A stretch of DNA of 57,952 bases. It comes from a virus. Shown piece after piece: positions 6,832 through 15,110 of this stretch. Location: positions 1-57,952 of the IMG/VR virus record IMGVR_UViG_3300046791_000121. One strand, given 5' to 3'. The position numbers were made by a program, and so were the translations under genes. Below the pieces are notes generated by a model, which saw only the letters and a program-made list of their open reading frames with translations, did no database searches and was not told the origin of the DNA. Each line of letters begins with the position of its first letter. Positions within the stretch are counted from its first letter, which is position 1.

Positions 6832-7750
6832 CGGCAGCGGCAGGCTGCTCGCGATCGGCGCGATGTCGGACGCCGAGTTCGAGAACAACCTTAAAGCGCT
6901 CACGCGCGCGGTCGATCGCATCACCAAAGCCAAGCTCACCGTGATGAAGTCGGAAGTAGACTTCGGCATCATCCCCGGCACCAAGAAGCCGACATTGCTG
7001 CAACCCGGTGCACAAAAACTCTGCATGCTCGCCGGGCTCGTACCGTCTTACGAGGCGACCAGGACGGTGGGTCGCGATGAGATCGAGCCCGACGTTCACT
7101 ACATCGCGAAATGCAGGCTCCACTTCGGCTCGACCGACAGCCCGGCGATCGCGGAAGGGCTCGGAAGCGCGAACTCGTATGAACGCAAGTACCGCTACCA
7201 CTCAGGCACCAGGACCTGCCCGGTGTGCGGTGCTGCGGCGATCTACAAGAGCAGGTACCCCGATCGAGAGACCAACGAGAAGGGCTGGTATTGCAACGCG
7301 AAGAAGGACGGGTGTGGCGAGCAGTTCCTGGCCGCCGACGAGCGCATCATCGAGCAAGAGGTGGGGAACGTCGAGAACAACGACCCCTACGACCAGGACA
7401 ACACGCTCTTGAAGATGGCTGCCAAGCGCGCATTCATTTCGGCCACGCTCGTTGCGACCGCTTCGAGTGGCGACTTCACCCAAGACCTGGAAGACAACCC
7501 GGAGCAGGCCGAACGCGATGCGTTGACGGCGCGGCTCGGAATCGCCGCGAGGGCGCTCGGCATCGATAAGGCGCGGCCACTCGGCGAAGAGGTCGCAAGG
7601 GTCTTGAATCGTAAAGGCATCATCGATCCGCGCACGCTCAAGACCCCCGATCTCCAGAGGGTCGTCGTCGCCTTCGAGGACTACGTGGCCGTGGCTCACA
7701 AAGAGAAGTCGAGCGCGCAGGAGGTACCGGCCGATGCCAGCGCTAACTGA
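6758..7750 (+). CDS. Conserved phage protein beside Gp157, possible recombination role
   Basis: 330 residues from MTLAPEQQNL, with GGAGGG upstream. It holds the block GTKKPTLLQPGAQKLCMLAG at about 75-95, a zinc finger (CPVCG, later C-x(5)-C) at about 155-190, and NTLLKMAAKRAFISATLVAT with FTQDLED near 215-245. These blocks recur in many phage proteins that sit beside single-strand annealing or Gp157 genes, but no function is established to my knowledge. The 17-base overlap with the Gp157 gene suggests joint action in DNA metabolism. Confidence 0.7.
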   Translation: MTLAPEQQNLPATQSSVGTSQGITSGSGRLLAIGAMSDAEFENNLKALTRAVDRITKAKLTVMKSEVDFGIIPGTKKPTLLQPGAQKLCMLAGLVPSYEATRTVGRDEIEPDVHYIAKCRLHFGSTDSPAIAEGLGSANSYERKYRYHSGTRTCPVCGAAAIYKSRYPDRETNEKGWYCNAKKDGCGEQFLAADERIIEQEVGNVENNDPYDQDNTLLKMAAKRAFISATLVATASSGDFTQDLEDNPEQAERDALTARLGIAARALGIDKARPLGEEVARVLNRKGIIDPRTLKTPDLQRVVVAFEDYVAVAHKEKSSAQEVPADASAN

Positions 7751-8246
7751 CATCCTCGACGATCTGCGCGCGGTCGAAGCGTTGATGACCGAGTTGGACG
7801 ACAACGGCGTCGCGATACCGAGCAGCGTCACCGACAAGCTCGCCGAGTTCGTGACGGTGAAAGAAGGCAAGGTCGATGCTATCGGCCGCCTGGCGCTCGC
7901 CTTGGACGGGTGCGCTGAGTCGTGCAAGCAGGAGGCAAAGGCATTGCAGTCGCGAGCGCGCAAGTTCGAGGAACGAAAGAAACGCCTGCTCCACTACGTA
8001 GGCTACGCGATGTCGCGGGCCGAGCAGAAAAAACTCGAGGGCGCGCTCTGCACGCTGACCGTCGTCGCCGGACGATTCCATGTTGAGATCAAGGATCACA
8101 ATCTGATCCCCGACGACTGTATGCGAGTAGTCCCCGAGACACGCGAGCCGAACCTGATCGAGATTGGCGAACGGCTCAAGCGCGGAGTGCCGGTGCCGGG
8201 CACGGTGTTTGTGCAAGGCGAAGGCAGCGTGCGGGTCTACCAGTGA
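7734..8246 (+). CDS. Gp157 family protein
   Basis: 170 residues. The sequence follows the Siphovirus Gp157 pattern: an N-terminal region ending in a long charged helix with RARKFEERKKRLLHYVGYAM (about 78-98), then a short beta segment (CTLTVV), then DLIPDDCMRVV-type and GVPVPGTVF motifs near the C-terminus. Gp157 proteins are found in early operons of many siphophages, linked by one study in Streptococcus phages to resistance or replication; the biochemical role is unclear. The ATG has AGGAGG upstream within the preceding gene. Confidence 0.8.
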   Translation: MPALTDILDDLRAVEALMTELDDNGVAIPSSVTDKLAEFVTVKEGKVDAIGRLALALDGCAESCKQEAKALQSRARKFEERKKRLLHYVGYAMSRAEQKKLEGALCTLTVVAGRFHVEIKDHNLIPDDCMRVVPETREPNLIEIGERLKRGVPVPGTVFVQGEGSVRVYQ

Positions 8247-8713
8247 TGTACCCGGAGCGGGGGGAGAGCAGCGCCATCGGAGGCGACCACGATGGGCACG
8301 ACTCAGACGACATCGTGCGTTCTACTGAAACCGAGCACCGTTCTCCTGACGTGCAGGGGGCGGACTCTCAAGGGAAGGGCGGAGGGAAAGACGGAGTGCT
8401 AGCCAACTCGTCGAGTACCGGTACGGTGGAGCAAGGAGCCTCCCGCTCCGGCACCAGTGGCGTAATAGTCTTGTTGGGCATCGAGAAGAACCAGCGCAAG
8501 GCGCGGCTAATGCCGTGGCCGCAAGTGGATGTATTCCAGTCTGCGCCCCCGATAGTCCCGCCGCGAGTCACTCGGGCGTGGGTGATCACATGCGCGACGA
8601 ACGCGATGGCAGAGCAGCAGGCGGAGTCCTGGCCTGTGATGGTCGAGGGCTGCACCGTGCTGCGCGTGTTCCATCGAGGCAAGTGGCACGCACGCAAAGG
8701 CGTCGCACCGTGA
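8246..8713 (+). CDS. Unknown protein with disordered N-terminus
   Basis: 155 residues; the ATG overlaps the previous stop by one base (TGATG), and a GTG one codon earlier is the alternative. The first 75 residues are Ser/Gly/Asp-rich and look disordered. The second half is ordered (VIVLLGIEKNQRKARLMPW and ending FHRGKWHARKG). No family recognised. Confidence 0.6.
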   Translation: MYPERGESSAIGGDHDGHDSDDIVRSTETEHRSPDVQGADSQGKGGGKDGVLANSSSTGTVEQGASRSGTSGVIVLLGIEKNQRKARLMPWPQVDVFQSAPPIVPPRVTRAWVITCATNAMAEQQAESWPVMVEGCTVLRVFHRGKWHARKGVAP

Positions 8714-9090
8714 GCCGCGAGCCAGAACACAAACCACAGCAAGCGCCGAGCGACCGACGCCACCTGCTATTCCTGCTGGACAACGACGAGTGTGCATGGG
8801 CGATGCTGGCAACATGGCCCAACGTGAACCGAGAGCGCCTACCGAAGGGGCGCGCGGCGTCGCGCAGGGAACTCGTCGAGCGGTGGTCGGCTCTCGCGGG
8901 CTATCGCGAAGTGGAAGTGAACCGTGCCTACGACAAGCTCTTCGGCAATGGATTCATCGATGACGAGGGCCGTGTGGACGCCGACGCGGAGAGGTACGTC
9001 GAGGCAATGATCGTCGCGAAGCTCCCCCGCGAAGTGCGACCCAAACGAAAACAGCAGTCGGCAGACCGTGAAGTGGAAGGAGCACCATGA
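8710..9090 (+). CDS. Winged-helix-like protein
   Basis: 126 residues from a GTG that overlaps the previous stop (GTGA); the longer upstream extension is a shadow. It is predicted helical, with LLFLLDNDECAWAMLATW, a basic helix, then VNRAYDKLFGNGFIDDEGR, which reads as recognition helix plus wing. It probably binds DNA as a regulator or replication accessory. It overlaps the next winged-helix gene by four bases, so the two are likely made together. Confidence 0.6.
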   Translation: MSREPEHKPQQAPSDRRHLLFLLDNDECAWAMLATWPNVNRERLPKGRAASRRELVERWSALAGYREVEVNRAYDKLFGNGFIDDEGRVDADAERYVEAMIVAKLPREVRPKRKQQSADREVEGAP

Positions 9091-9338
9091 CAATCGTTCC
9101 AGACAACAACGCGCCCGTCGAGGTGACGGACGATCTCAGTCAGAAGGAGCGCGACCTCCTGGTGTTCCTGGGCTCATTCAGCGACGAGCACCACTACGCG
9201 CCCTCGCACCTCGAAGCGTCGAGGGCGCTCGGTTGCAGTCCTGCGCTCGTCCGCTTCTACATCAAGCGACTGGTAGCGAAAGGCTACGTGAGGGCGGTTA
9301 GGCACCAGCCACGAACGATCACCGTACTGAAGCGCTAA
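9087..9338 (+). CDS. LexA-like winged-helix DNA-binding protein
   Basis: 83 residues. After a short tail, LSQKERDLLVFLGSF, then PSHLEASRALGCSPALVRFY (helix-turn-helix) and KRLVAKGYVRAVRHQPRTIT (wing) follow the order of the LexA N-terminal DNA-binding domain. There is no protease domain. It is a candidate phage repressor or activator, possibly acting on the palindromes in the divergent region (inference). Confidence 0.75.
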   Translation: MTIVPDNNAPVEVTDDLSQKERDLLVFLGSFSDEHHYAPSHLEASRALGCSPALVRFYIKRLVAKGYVRAVRHQPRTITVLKR

Positions 9339-9361
9339 TCACAAGGAATGGTGGCCGAGAC

Positions 9362-10192
9362 ATGCGATACACGGCACGCGCGCGGATGCTGTCGTTCGAC
9401 TTCCTGATCGACGATGTGGTGTACGGACTAAGACCAATGCTAGGGCTCTTGCTGGCAGGCATGATCACGCGCGCAGACAATCTTGGAAGGCTTCCGGGTG
9501 AGCCGTCCGTGCTTTTGGCGTACCTCTTCTATCCGCGAGCACCGCGACCCGATGCTGGAGCGGACGATGTGCGCGATCTGTTGATCACTCTCTCGACACT
9601 GAAGCCAGCGGTGGTCGCGTGGTACTGGGTCGGCAATACGCGATTCGTCGAGTTCGTGCACTGGAAGCGCCACCAACCCGGCCTCCGAGAGCACAACCTT
9701 CGGAGTTCATTCCCCGGCCCAGACGCCGATAGCGCGCGGGCGGTGTTGGTGCCCCACCACGGTACCGAGGCGCTCGACCTAGATTCGCCACCAGAGGGCG
9801 AGAGTTCCCCGCCGCTGGACTTGGGCGCCCTAGTGAAGACCGTGGCGCGCAGCCACTCGATGGACGCCGCGCTTGGGATGTACGACGCGGAGAGGGTTGC
9901 CGAATGGTGCGCCCACTCCGACGCCGTTCGCCAAGCCGCCCCGGCCGATAAGTCCATCCCGCAACAGGTGGGCCACTGGCTCTGGAACAGCGGCGTCGCG
10001 AACATGGACGTTGTGATCGCGATCCTGGACGAGTACGCGAGGCTGAAGCCCGCAAACCCATTCGCATACTTCGCTCCCAGGTCTGTTGCACGCGAGGCGA
10101 TCGTGGCGCGCTTCCACGGCGAGCGCCAGATCGCCGAGCACGCGAAAGAGAAGGCGGAGACCGAGCAGTTCTTGGAGGGTGGCGCAGGGTGA
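9362..10192 (+). CDS. Replication-initiator-like protein
   Basis: 276 residues. The N-terminal 120 residues follow a pattern common in phage replication organisers: RADNLGRLPGEPSVLLAYLF, then a segment ending VEFVHWKRHQ, which forms a winged-helix module. The C-terminal part (about 170-276) is helical and may recruit a helicase or loader. No separate helicase, primase or polymerase was seen, so the phage probably uses host replication proteins recruited through a protein such as this one. Confidence 0.65.
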   Translation: MRYTARARMLSFDFLIDDVVYGLRPMLGLLLAGMITRADNLGRLPGEPSVLLAYLFYPRAPRPDAGADDVRDLLITLSTLKPAVVAWYWVGNTRFVEFVHWKRHQPGLREHNLRSSFPGPDADSARAVLVPHHGTEALDLDSPPEGESSPPLDLGALVKTVARSHSMDAALGMYDAERVAEWCAHSDAVRQAAPADKSIPQQVGHWLWNSGVANMDVVIAILDEYARLKPANPFAYFAPRSVAREAIVARFHGERQIAEHAKEKAETEQFLEGGAG

Positions 10193-10204
10193 CCCGGAGG
10201 ACGC

Positions 10205-10492
10205 ATGGGCGGGATCGGGTATGGCGGACGACGCGCGAAGGCTGACCTGATACAGAAGGACATCGTTAAGGCGTTGCGCCGCTGCGGAGCGACCGTCGTG
10301 AGCCTGCACCGGCACGGCTGCGGAGTCCCCGACATCCTCGTCGGGTATCGCGGCGTCAACCACTTGCTCGAAATCAAACGCGAAGGCGAGGAGCCGAGCA
10401 AGATGCAAAGCGACTGGGCCGATAGCTGGGGCGGCGCGGCGCAGGTCGTCCACAACGAGACAGAGGCACTTCGAGCGGTGGGGGCCTTGTGA
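10205..10492 (+). CDS. VRR-NUC-type nuclease
   Basis: 95 residues, with GGAGG before the ATG. The compact domain contains GVPDILVGYRGVNHLLEIKR, which supplies the PD and ExK elements of the PD-(D/E)XK fold, after a helix with KDIVKALRRCGATVVSLHRHG. Size and motif order match VRR-NUC phage nucleases, related to Holliday-junction resolvase-like enzymes. It may process replication or packaging intermediates. The next gene overlaps by four bases. Confidence 0.85.
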   Translation: MGGIGYGGRRAKADLIQKDIVKALRRCGATVVSLHRHGCGVPDILVGYRGVNHLLEIKREGEEPSKMQSDWADSWGGAAQVVHNETEALRAVGAL

Positions 10493-10683
10493 AGAGCTAC
10501 CACCTGTTCAGGCACGCGCTCATCCAGCGGCAGCTTACCGAGAGCCTGCTTCCGAAGCAGGTGGCCGAGTTGCTTGCCGAAGGAGCGCGCGTCAACACCG
10601 AGTGGACGCTCGAGGTCCGCGGCATGCTCGTAACCGAGATCGAAAACCTATACCGCATGGGCGACACCTGGAGGTCGAAGTGA
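10489..10683 (+). CDS. Small unknown protein
   Basis: 64 residues from a GTG overlapping the nuclease stop. Helical throughout, containing LLPKQVAELLAEGARVN. No motif recognised. Overlaps on both sides place it firmly within the operon. Confidence 0.65.
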   Translation: MKSYHLFRHALIQRQLTESLLPKQVAELLAEGARVNTEWTLEVRGMLVTEIENLYRMGDTWRSK

Positions 10684-11018
10684 TCGCAAAGGAAGTGTTG
10701 AGCGAGAAGACCAAGATCAAGTACGAGTTCGGCTACCTGATGGCGTCCGAGATCGCGGTTCACCTCGCGATGGACATGGCAGACGACACTGGAGGCGGAT
10801 CGAACGACCTGGTCGGCGTGATATGCCAGCTTCAGGCCGAGCGCGACTTCGCACTGACAATGCTCAGCGACGCCGTCCCTGGCTTCACGCCGGACCTGGT
10901 CTTTCTCGAACTACTCGACAAGCTCGCCGACGACTACATCGAGAGGTCGGCTGCGAAGAGGCACGAACAAGCCAAGGCGTTCCTGACCTGGATTATGAGC
11001 AGAGGAAAGACTCACTGA
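10680..11018 (+). CDS. Small helical unknown protein
   Basis: 112 residues from GTG overlapping the previous stop (GTGA); longer upstream reading is a shadow. Contains LMASEIAVHLAMDMADDTGG and two further helices ending IMSRGKTH. No family recognised. It lies between the VRR-NUC and NinG-like genes. Confidence 0.65.
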   Translation: MIAKEVLSEKTKIKYEFGYLMASEIAVHLAMDMADDTGGGSNDLVGVICQLQAERDFALTMLSDAVPGFTPDLVFLELLDKLADDYIERSAAKRHEQAKAFLTWIMSRGKTH

Positions 11019-11503
11019 TGCGCGCCGTCTCGCTCGAACGCAGGTCGGCAATGCAGCGTCGGGCCGCATTGCGGAGTACCGGGCCGCTTGCTCGAATCTC
11101 TGATAAGGGCCGCGAGGTCGAGCGGCTGTGGCGCCGCTGTCGACTCGTGATCTTCAAGCGCGACGGGTTCAAGTGTCGCAGGTGCGGCGTTGCCGGGGTC
11201 GCACACAGGCGAGACTCATTCGACGATCGGCCGGTGCTGCACGGCGCGCACATTCTGCCGAAGAAGACCTGGGCTGCGATGCGGTTCGAGCCCGACAACA
11301 TCCTAACGATGTGCGGCTGGTGCCACACGGAAGGCCCTGATGCTTGGCACAACCGGCCAGCGCAGGCAGAGGCGTGGGCCAACGAACACCTGGGCGTCGA
11401 GTTCATGGATCGACTACGACAGCTAGCGAGGAGCAGGGTAAAGCTCGACATGGATGACGCGCGAAACTGGCTCGACGCCCTTAATGAACGACTCAAATCA
11501 TAA
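11018..11503 (+). CDS. NinG/HNH-type endonuclease-like protein
   Basis: 161 residues from an ATG overlapping the previous stop by one base. A basic N-terminus leads to FKRDGFKCRRCG, then LHGAHILPKKTW, then FEPDNILTMCGWCH and a Trp-rich helix (AWANEHLG). The CxxC...AHI...N.L..C..CH order matches HNH-type zinc-containing domains, particularly lambda NinG/Rap recombination nucleases. The catalytic His is in AHI and the metal-site residues are intact. It probably works with the VRR-NUC enzyme in recombination or resolution. Confidence 0.8.
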   Translation: MRAVSLERRSAMQRRAALRSTGPLARISDKGREVERLWRRCRLVIFKRDGFKCRRCGVAGVAHRRDSFDDRPVLHGAHILPKKTWAAMRFEPDNILTMCGWCHTEGPDAWHNRPAQAEAWANEHLGVEFMDRLRQLARSRVKLDMDDARNWLDALNERLKS

Positions 11504-11512
11504 GGAGGGGTG

Positions 11513-11749
11513 ATGGTGGACTTCAGCCGCGATGTTAGGAGCAGGTGGATTCCGGAGCACGGAGGTCGTGCTGCCAAGTTCGTCTACGCGCCGCGCCTCT
11601 ACGCGACGACGACGTTCGGCGGCAGGCCCAGGGTCGGGATCGTCGCCCGGCTGGGCATGCTCGCGCTGTACGCGTTCGTCGGCTACCTCGTTGGCTACGC
11701 GCTGTTCTGGGCTTTCGTAGCGGCGCTCATCGCGAGGTATCACCGATGA
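11513..11749 (+). CDS. Small membrane protein
   Basis: 78 residues. AAGGAGGGG lies immediately upstream of ATG-GTG; either the ATG or the GTG one codon later could be the start. Residues about 43-75 (LGMLALYAFVGYLVGYALFW and on) form one long or two short membrane segments. The N-terminal 40 residues are basic and would be cytoplasmic. Function unknown. Confidence 0.65.
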   Translation: MVDFSRDVRSRWIPEHGGRAAKFVYAPRLYATTTFGGRPRVGIVARLGMLALYAFVGYLVGYALFWAFVAALIARYHR

Positions 11750-12135
11750 CCTACGATGCCGATTCCAAGACGCTCGACATCGGCGCAGGCGTCATCACAT
11801 GCGCGATGTGCGGAATAGTCTTCGCGGTGCCGCACCACTGGGAAGAGAAGCGCCGCGCCGACCACGCCAGATTCTACTGTCCCAACGGTCACGTGCTGGT
11901 GTTCAACGGCAAGACCGACGCCGACAGGTTGCGCGAAGAGTTGAAGTGGGCCAAGGAAGACGCGCGGCGTCAGCGAGACGCCGCGTTGAAGGCCGAGCTT
12001 TCCCTGCGCGGAACACGTGGCGCACTCACCCGCGTAAAGAACCGCGTCAAGAACGGCGTGTGTCCATGCTGCAACCGTAGCTTCCGTGAACTCGAGAGAC
12101 ACATGGCGACTAAACATCCCGAGTGGCAACCGTGA
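11746..12135 (+). CDS. Double zinc-finger phage protein
   Basis: 129 residues from the ATG overlapping the previous stop. The N-terminal finger has CAMCG (20-24) and later FYCPNGH. A coiled segment (DRLREELKWAKEDARRQRD) follows, then a C-terminal C2H2 finger CPCCNRSFRELERHMATKHP. This arrangement is frequent in phages, usually in small-gene regions. It presumably binds nucleic acid, but no role is established. Confidence 0.8.
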   Translation: MTYDADSKTLDIGAGVITCAMCGIVFAVPHHWEEKRRADHARFYCPNGHVLVFNGKTDADRLREELKWAKEDARRQRDAALKAELSLRGTRGALTRVKNRVKNGVCPCCNRSFRELERHMATKHPEWQP

Positions 12136-12818
12136 CCGACCAGCCCAAGGCGCTCCCGTACTCCGATCAGCACGTTGATTGGCTGGTGTCAGCCGAACCC
12201 GACGATATCTTCAAGTGGCACTCGGTCCGCAACAAGGGGGACGTGGTGCAGTCCATTTCAGCGTGCATTGAGGTCATCCGCGCCGAACGTCTCGCCCGTC
12301 AGAGCGCCGAGCAGAACTACCAGGTCATCCTCGATGCCCAAATGGAGGAGATCAAGCTACGTCAGAGCGCCGAGCGGGAAGCACAGCGGTTTCAGAAACT
12401 AGCGAAGCACACCAGCTTGGACTCGTGCCCGGAGTGGGGGAAGTGTCGCACCGATGCCGAGTTGGCGGGGCTCTTCGAGCACATGGGATACGCCGACGGG
12501 GATTCGGGTTACGTTGACCGCTACTTCTCCTATGGCGAGATGGAACGCATGAGGGCGCTGTTTAGCGCCGAGCGGGAACGGGATGAGGCGATGGGTCTAC
12601 GCGATGCGACCGTGGCGAGGAATGAGGCCATGTACGGCTTGATGAAGAACTACCAAGAACGCGCCGAAGCCGCCGAGGCCACCATCCGGGAACTGAGGGA
12701 GGCGCTGCTACGGTTGGGGTGTGATTGTGGGGCACACGAACACCATCGCCCGCACCACTCGTCTTGTGCCGCTTCCAGTGCTCTCCGCGCTCTCGCCCCA
12801 GACTTGAAGGCCCCGTGA
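12132..12818 (+). CDS. Coiled-coil unknown protein with C-terminal Cys/His cluster
   Basis: 228 residues from a GTG overlapping the upstream stop. Extended heptads run through 50-85 and 140-200 (for example ERERDEAMGLRDATVARNEA). The C-terminus has CDCGAHEHHRPHHSSC, a probable metal-binding knot. It contains two near-copies of RQSAE/LRQSAE. No family recognised. Confidence 0.65.
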   Translation: MTDQPKALPYSDQHVDWLVSAEPDDIFKWHSVRNKGDVVQSISACIEVIRAERLARQSAEQNYQVILDAQMEEIKLRQSAEREAQRFQKLAKHTSLDSCPEWGKCRTDAELAGLFEHMGYADGDSGYVDRYFSYGEMERMRALFSAERERDEAMGLRDATVARNEAMYGLMKNYQERAEAAEATIRELREALLRLGCDCGAHEHHRPHHSSCAASSALRALAPDLKAP

Positions 12819-13132
12819 TGGGACCAGCAGACGAAACTGACGGATGGGCTGACAAGTGCGAGGCTCTGGCCGCTGAAGTCCAGAAGTTAGACGACATGCT
12901 GGAAGAGCAAGTCGTGGCAGGGTGGCGGCTGGCCTGTCAGGTCCAAGCACAGCGCGAACTCGGCGAGCAATGCATTCGGGAGAAGGATGGTCTGGCCGCT
13001 CAACTGAAGGAACTACAAGAGAAAGCGGACGAGCGGTGGGCGGTTGCTGTTGCAACAGCCGACTCGTTGCGCGCTGAAGTGGTACGCCCCAAGCCTGCCG
13101 AGGGCGAGACGCTAGAGGACACCCATGACTGA
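12818..13132 (+). CDS. Small coiled-coil protein
   Basis: 104 residues; ATG overlaps the previous stop (TGATG). Nearly all helical, Glu/Lys/Gln-rich (AAEVQKLDDMLEEQVVAGW, then KELQEKADERW). It is the first of a chain of overlapping small genes and resembles its upstream neighbour in composition. Function unknown. Confidence 0.6.
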   Translation: MGPADETDGWADKCEALAAEVQKLDDMLEEQVVAGWRLACQVQAQRELGEQCIREKDGLAAQLKELQEKADERWAVAVATADSLRAEVVRPKPAEGETLEDTHD

Positions 13133-13553
13133 CCGCCGGAAGCGCGGACAAAGAACCGTGAACGGGCGCCCGCTGAGGAGCGCCAACGCTCGCCTCGTAG
13201 CCGAGCACGACGCCGCACTAACCCGAATCGAGGGGCTCGCCGCCCAGGTGCAGACCCTCCGCACTTCGCTCGCCGAAGTGACGCGGGAGCTTGAAAGCGC
13301 ACCCGGCGGGCTACGGAAGAACATCAAGGCGGCCGCAATCGCTGGGGCACATGCCGCCCTCGCCGCAACGTCAGGAGAGACGCCCCACTCAGAGGAGGTG
13401 ATGCCAGATAGACCCCGAAGAACTGAGGGAGATGTCCCGCGCCCAGAGGAAAGCCGTGGAGCCGGGCTACATGCCGTAGCGGGGGCCGCGCATCCGACTC
13501 ACGCGGAGCCAGTCACCCCCGAGGGGCCAGCACCCACGGAGAGCCCGCGATGA
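13125..13553 (+). CDS. Small basic coiled-coil protein with disordered tail
   Basis: 142 residues. Basic start (MTDRRKRGQRTVNGRPLRSA), a central coiled coil (RIEGLAAQVQTLRTSLAEV), then a Pro/Glu/Ala-rich tail of about 55 residues likely to be disordered. It overlaps both neighbours. No family recognised. Confidence 0.55.
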   Translation: MTDRRKRGQRTVNGRPLRSANARLVAEHDAALTRIEGLAAQVQTLRTSLAEVTRELESAPGGLRKNIKAAAIAGAHAALAATSGETPHSEEVMPDRPRRTEGDVPRPEESRGAGLHAVAGAAHPTHAEPVTPEGPAPTESPR

Positions 13554-13753
13554 TCCGCCGCACAGAGTGGAACACCGGCAAGGAGGTATGGGTCAGGCCA
13601 AGTGCCGTGGTGGCAGTCAGGGACCACAAGAACGGGGGTGGCTCGTTCGAGGTCATCCTAGAGGGCGGGACTCGCCTTCCGCTGTACGGAGACGTCCAAA
13701 AGTTCGTGACCGAGGTGGGCGGGGTCGCCCCAGAGAAGGAGCCGCCCAGGTGA
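13550..13753 (+). CDS. Small beta-rich unknown protein
   Basis: 67 residues, MIRRTEWNTGKEVWVRPSAV onward, with alternating strands (FEVILEGGTRLPLYGD) like a small SH3 or LytTR-type fold. It overlaps its neighbours by four bases each. No function assignable. Confidence 0.65.
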   Translation: MIRRTEWNTGKEVWVRPSAVVAVRDHKNGGGSFEVILEGGTRLPLYGDVQKFVTEVGGVAPEKEPPR

Positions 13754-13953
13754 GTGAGCGCCCGCTGCCGAAGCGCATCTACGCCGTGGTCAACTCCTTC
13801 GGTGACGTGGAGGAGGCTTTCAATCTCCGCAAGGACGCCGAGAAGGAGGCCGCCCGGCTCACCATGTTCAACGATGATGAACAGCGGGGCGACTCGTTCC
13901 GCGTGGCTCGCTACGAACTGGCAGCCCCCGGAGAGAAAGGTAGGGAGAGATGA
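13750..13953 (+). CDS. Small unknown protein
   Basis: 67 residues from a GTG overlapping the previous stop. Begins SERPLPKRIYAVVNSFGDVE; contains one helix (LRKDAEKEAARLTMF) and a closing strand (SFRVARYEL). This is an alpha/beta mini-domain. No match recognised. Confidence 0.6.
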   Translation: MSERPLPKRIYAVVNSFGDVEEAFNLRKDAEKEAARLTMFNDDEQRGDSFRVARYELAAPGEKGRER

Positions 13954-14135
13954 GACTCCGCTGCTGGGTAGTCGTGGACATGGAATATCGCCCGCTTCCG
14001 GTCATCGTCGAGGCGAGCGCCAACAGGGACTGGTGCGTGTCCGACGCCAAAGAGCGTAACGCCCACTACGACAACCGGCACTCCGTGAAGCGCCGTTTCA
14101 AGGTCTACTCCGCCGCAACGGAGGTGACGGTTTGA
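13950..14135 (+). CDS. Small beta-rich unknown protein
   Basis: 61 residues, MRLRCWVVVDMEYRPLPVIV onward, ending in FKVYSAATEVTV; mostly beta. ATGA overlap with the preceding gene. No function assignable. Confidence 0.6.
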   Translation: MRLRCWVVVDMEYRPLPVIVEASANRDWCVSDAKERNAHYDNRHSVKRRFKVYSAATEVTV

Positions 14136-14527
14136 CCCAGCCCAGCGCAACCGACCTCCAGAAAGCCGCTGAGTGGTTGGACGGCCCCGGTGGAGATGCC
14201 TGCCTCGCGAGTGACCAATCGAAGGCTGTCCCACTGCTCGCCGGGCTCATCGCTGAGAGCCGAGAGCAGGGCCGAACCGATGCCATCGAAGAGATCATGC
14301 ACAACCCGCAGACCTCGCCTACGAGCCTCGCCGCGATGCTGGTCCAGCAGGGCCGAGAGCAGGAGAGGGAACGGTGTGCGGACCTCATCCAACTGTGCGC
14401 CTGTCCTGACTGCTACGGGGCCGGGCACACCGAGGCGATGAAGGATTGCCCGACCTGCGAGGGCGTCGGCACGCTGCATCCGTTGCCTGATCTTGTGCTT
14501 CGCATCCGCTCTCTGGGGGACCGATGA
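14132..14527 (+). CDS. DnaJ-type zinc-finger protein
   Basis: 131 residues from a TTG that overlaps the previous stop. The C-terminal third contains CACPDCYGAGHTEAMKDCPTC, two CxxC-x-G units like one zinc module of the DnaJ cysteine-rich region; the rest is helical with a repeated REQG motif. Similar single-module proteins occur in many phages without known function. Confidence 0.7.
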   Translation: MTQPSATDLQKAAEWLDGPGGDACLASDQSKAVPLLAGLIAESREQGRTDAIEEIMHNPQTSPTSLAAMLVQQGREQERERCADLIQLCACPDCYGAGHTEAMKDCPTCEGVGTLHPLPDLVLRIRSLGDR

Positions 14528-14841
14528 CTGACCTACGGAAGCCGCGAGTCAGTGACGAGAGGTTGGCCAATATATTCGTCTACATTGACAGCCCGGAACG
14601 CCAAGGATACCCCGTACCAACTGCGGAGTTCGAGCTACTCATGCTCGACCTCCGTGACTCCAGAGCCCGCATCGAGGAGTTGAGCCGCGCCCTCAGAGAG
14701 AACGTGGTTGAGCTTGAGCATTGGGGACGATGCACCGAGGAGTGTGGCGATAACCAAGGCTCTTGCAACTGCGGATTCGAGGCCGCGCTTGAACGCCTTC
14801 GCCGAGTCAGTACCGGGTCAGCGGGCCAGGAGGGGAAGTGA
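14524..14841 (+). CDS. Unknown small protein with Cys cluster
   Basis: 105 residues. Begins MTDLRKPRVSDERLANIF, a central coiled coil (RDSRARIEELSRALREN), then CTEECGDNQGSCNCG, likely metal-binding, and a final helix. It overlaps both neighbours by four bases. Unrecognised. Confidence 0.65.
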   Translation: MTDLRKPRVSDERLANIFVYIDSPERQGYPVPTAEFELLMLDLRDSRARIEELSRALRENVVELEHWGRCTEECGDNQGSCNCGFEAALERLRRVSTGSAGQEGK

Positions 14842-15110
14842 GCCGCGCTGGTAGCGACTCACCGGGCCTCGCAGCGCCTGGGTGGAGCGACCCCGAGGCC
14901 GTTCCCGTCAACGTCACGGCCCTCGTCATCGATGAATCCATTACGGTTCACTTCCACGATGGAAGGACCGTCCTCCTGAATGCCCGTACCCCGACCTACC
15001 CGACCCGCCCGACGACCGAGGAGGAAAGATCACGCACCGGTCTGGCGTGTACGAGGTTCGAGAAGTATCCGGATGACTTCGCTCCGCTCGAAGGGAGGTA
15101 CTGGTCGTGA
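14838..15110 (+). CDS. Small unknown protein
   Basis: 90 residues from GTG overlapping the previous stop. The central part (ALVIDESITVHFHDGRTVLL) is a clear beta segment. It ends in EGRYWS, whose stop overlaps the start of a tiny Trp-rich gene. Confidence 0.6.
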   Translation: MSRAGSDSPGLAAPGWSDPEAVPVNVTALVIDESITVHFHDGRTVLLNARTPTYPTRPTTEEERSRTGLACTRFEKYPDDFAPLEGRYWS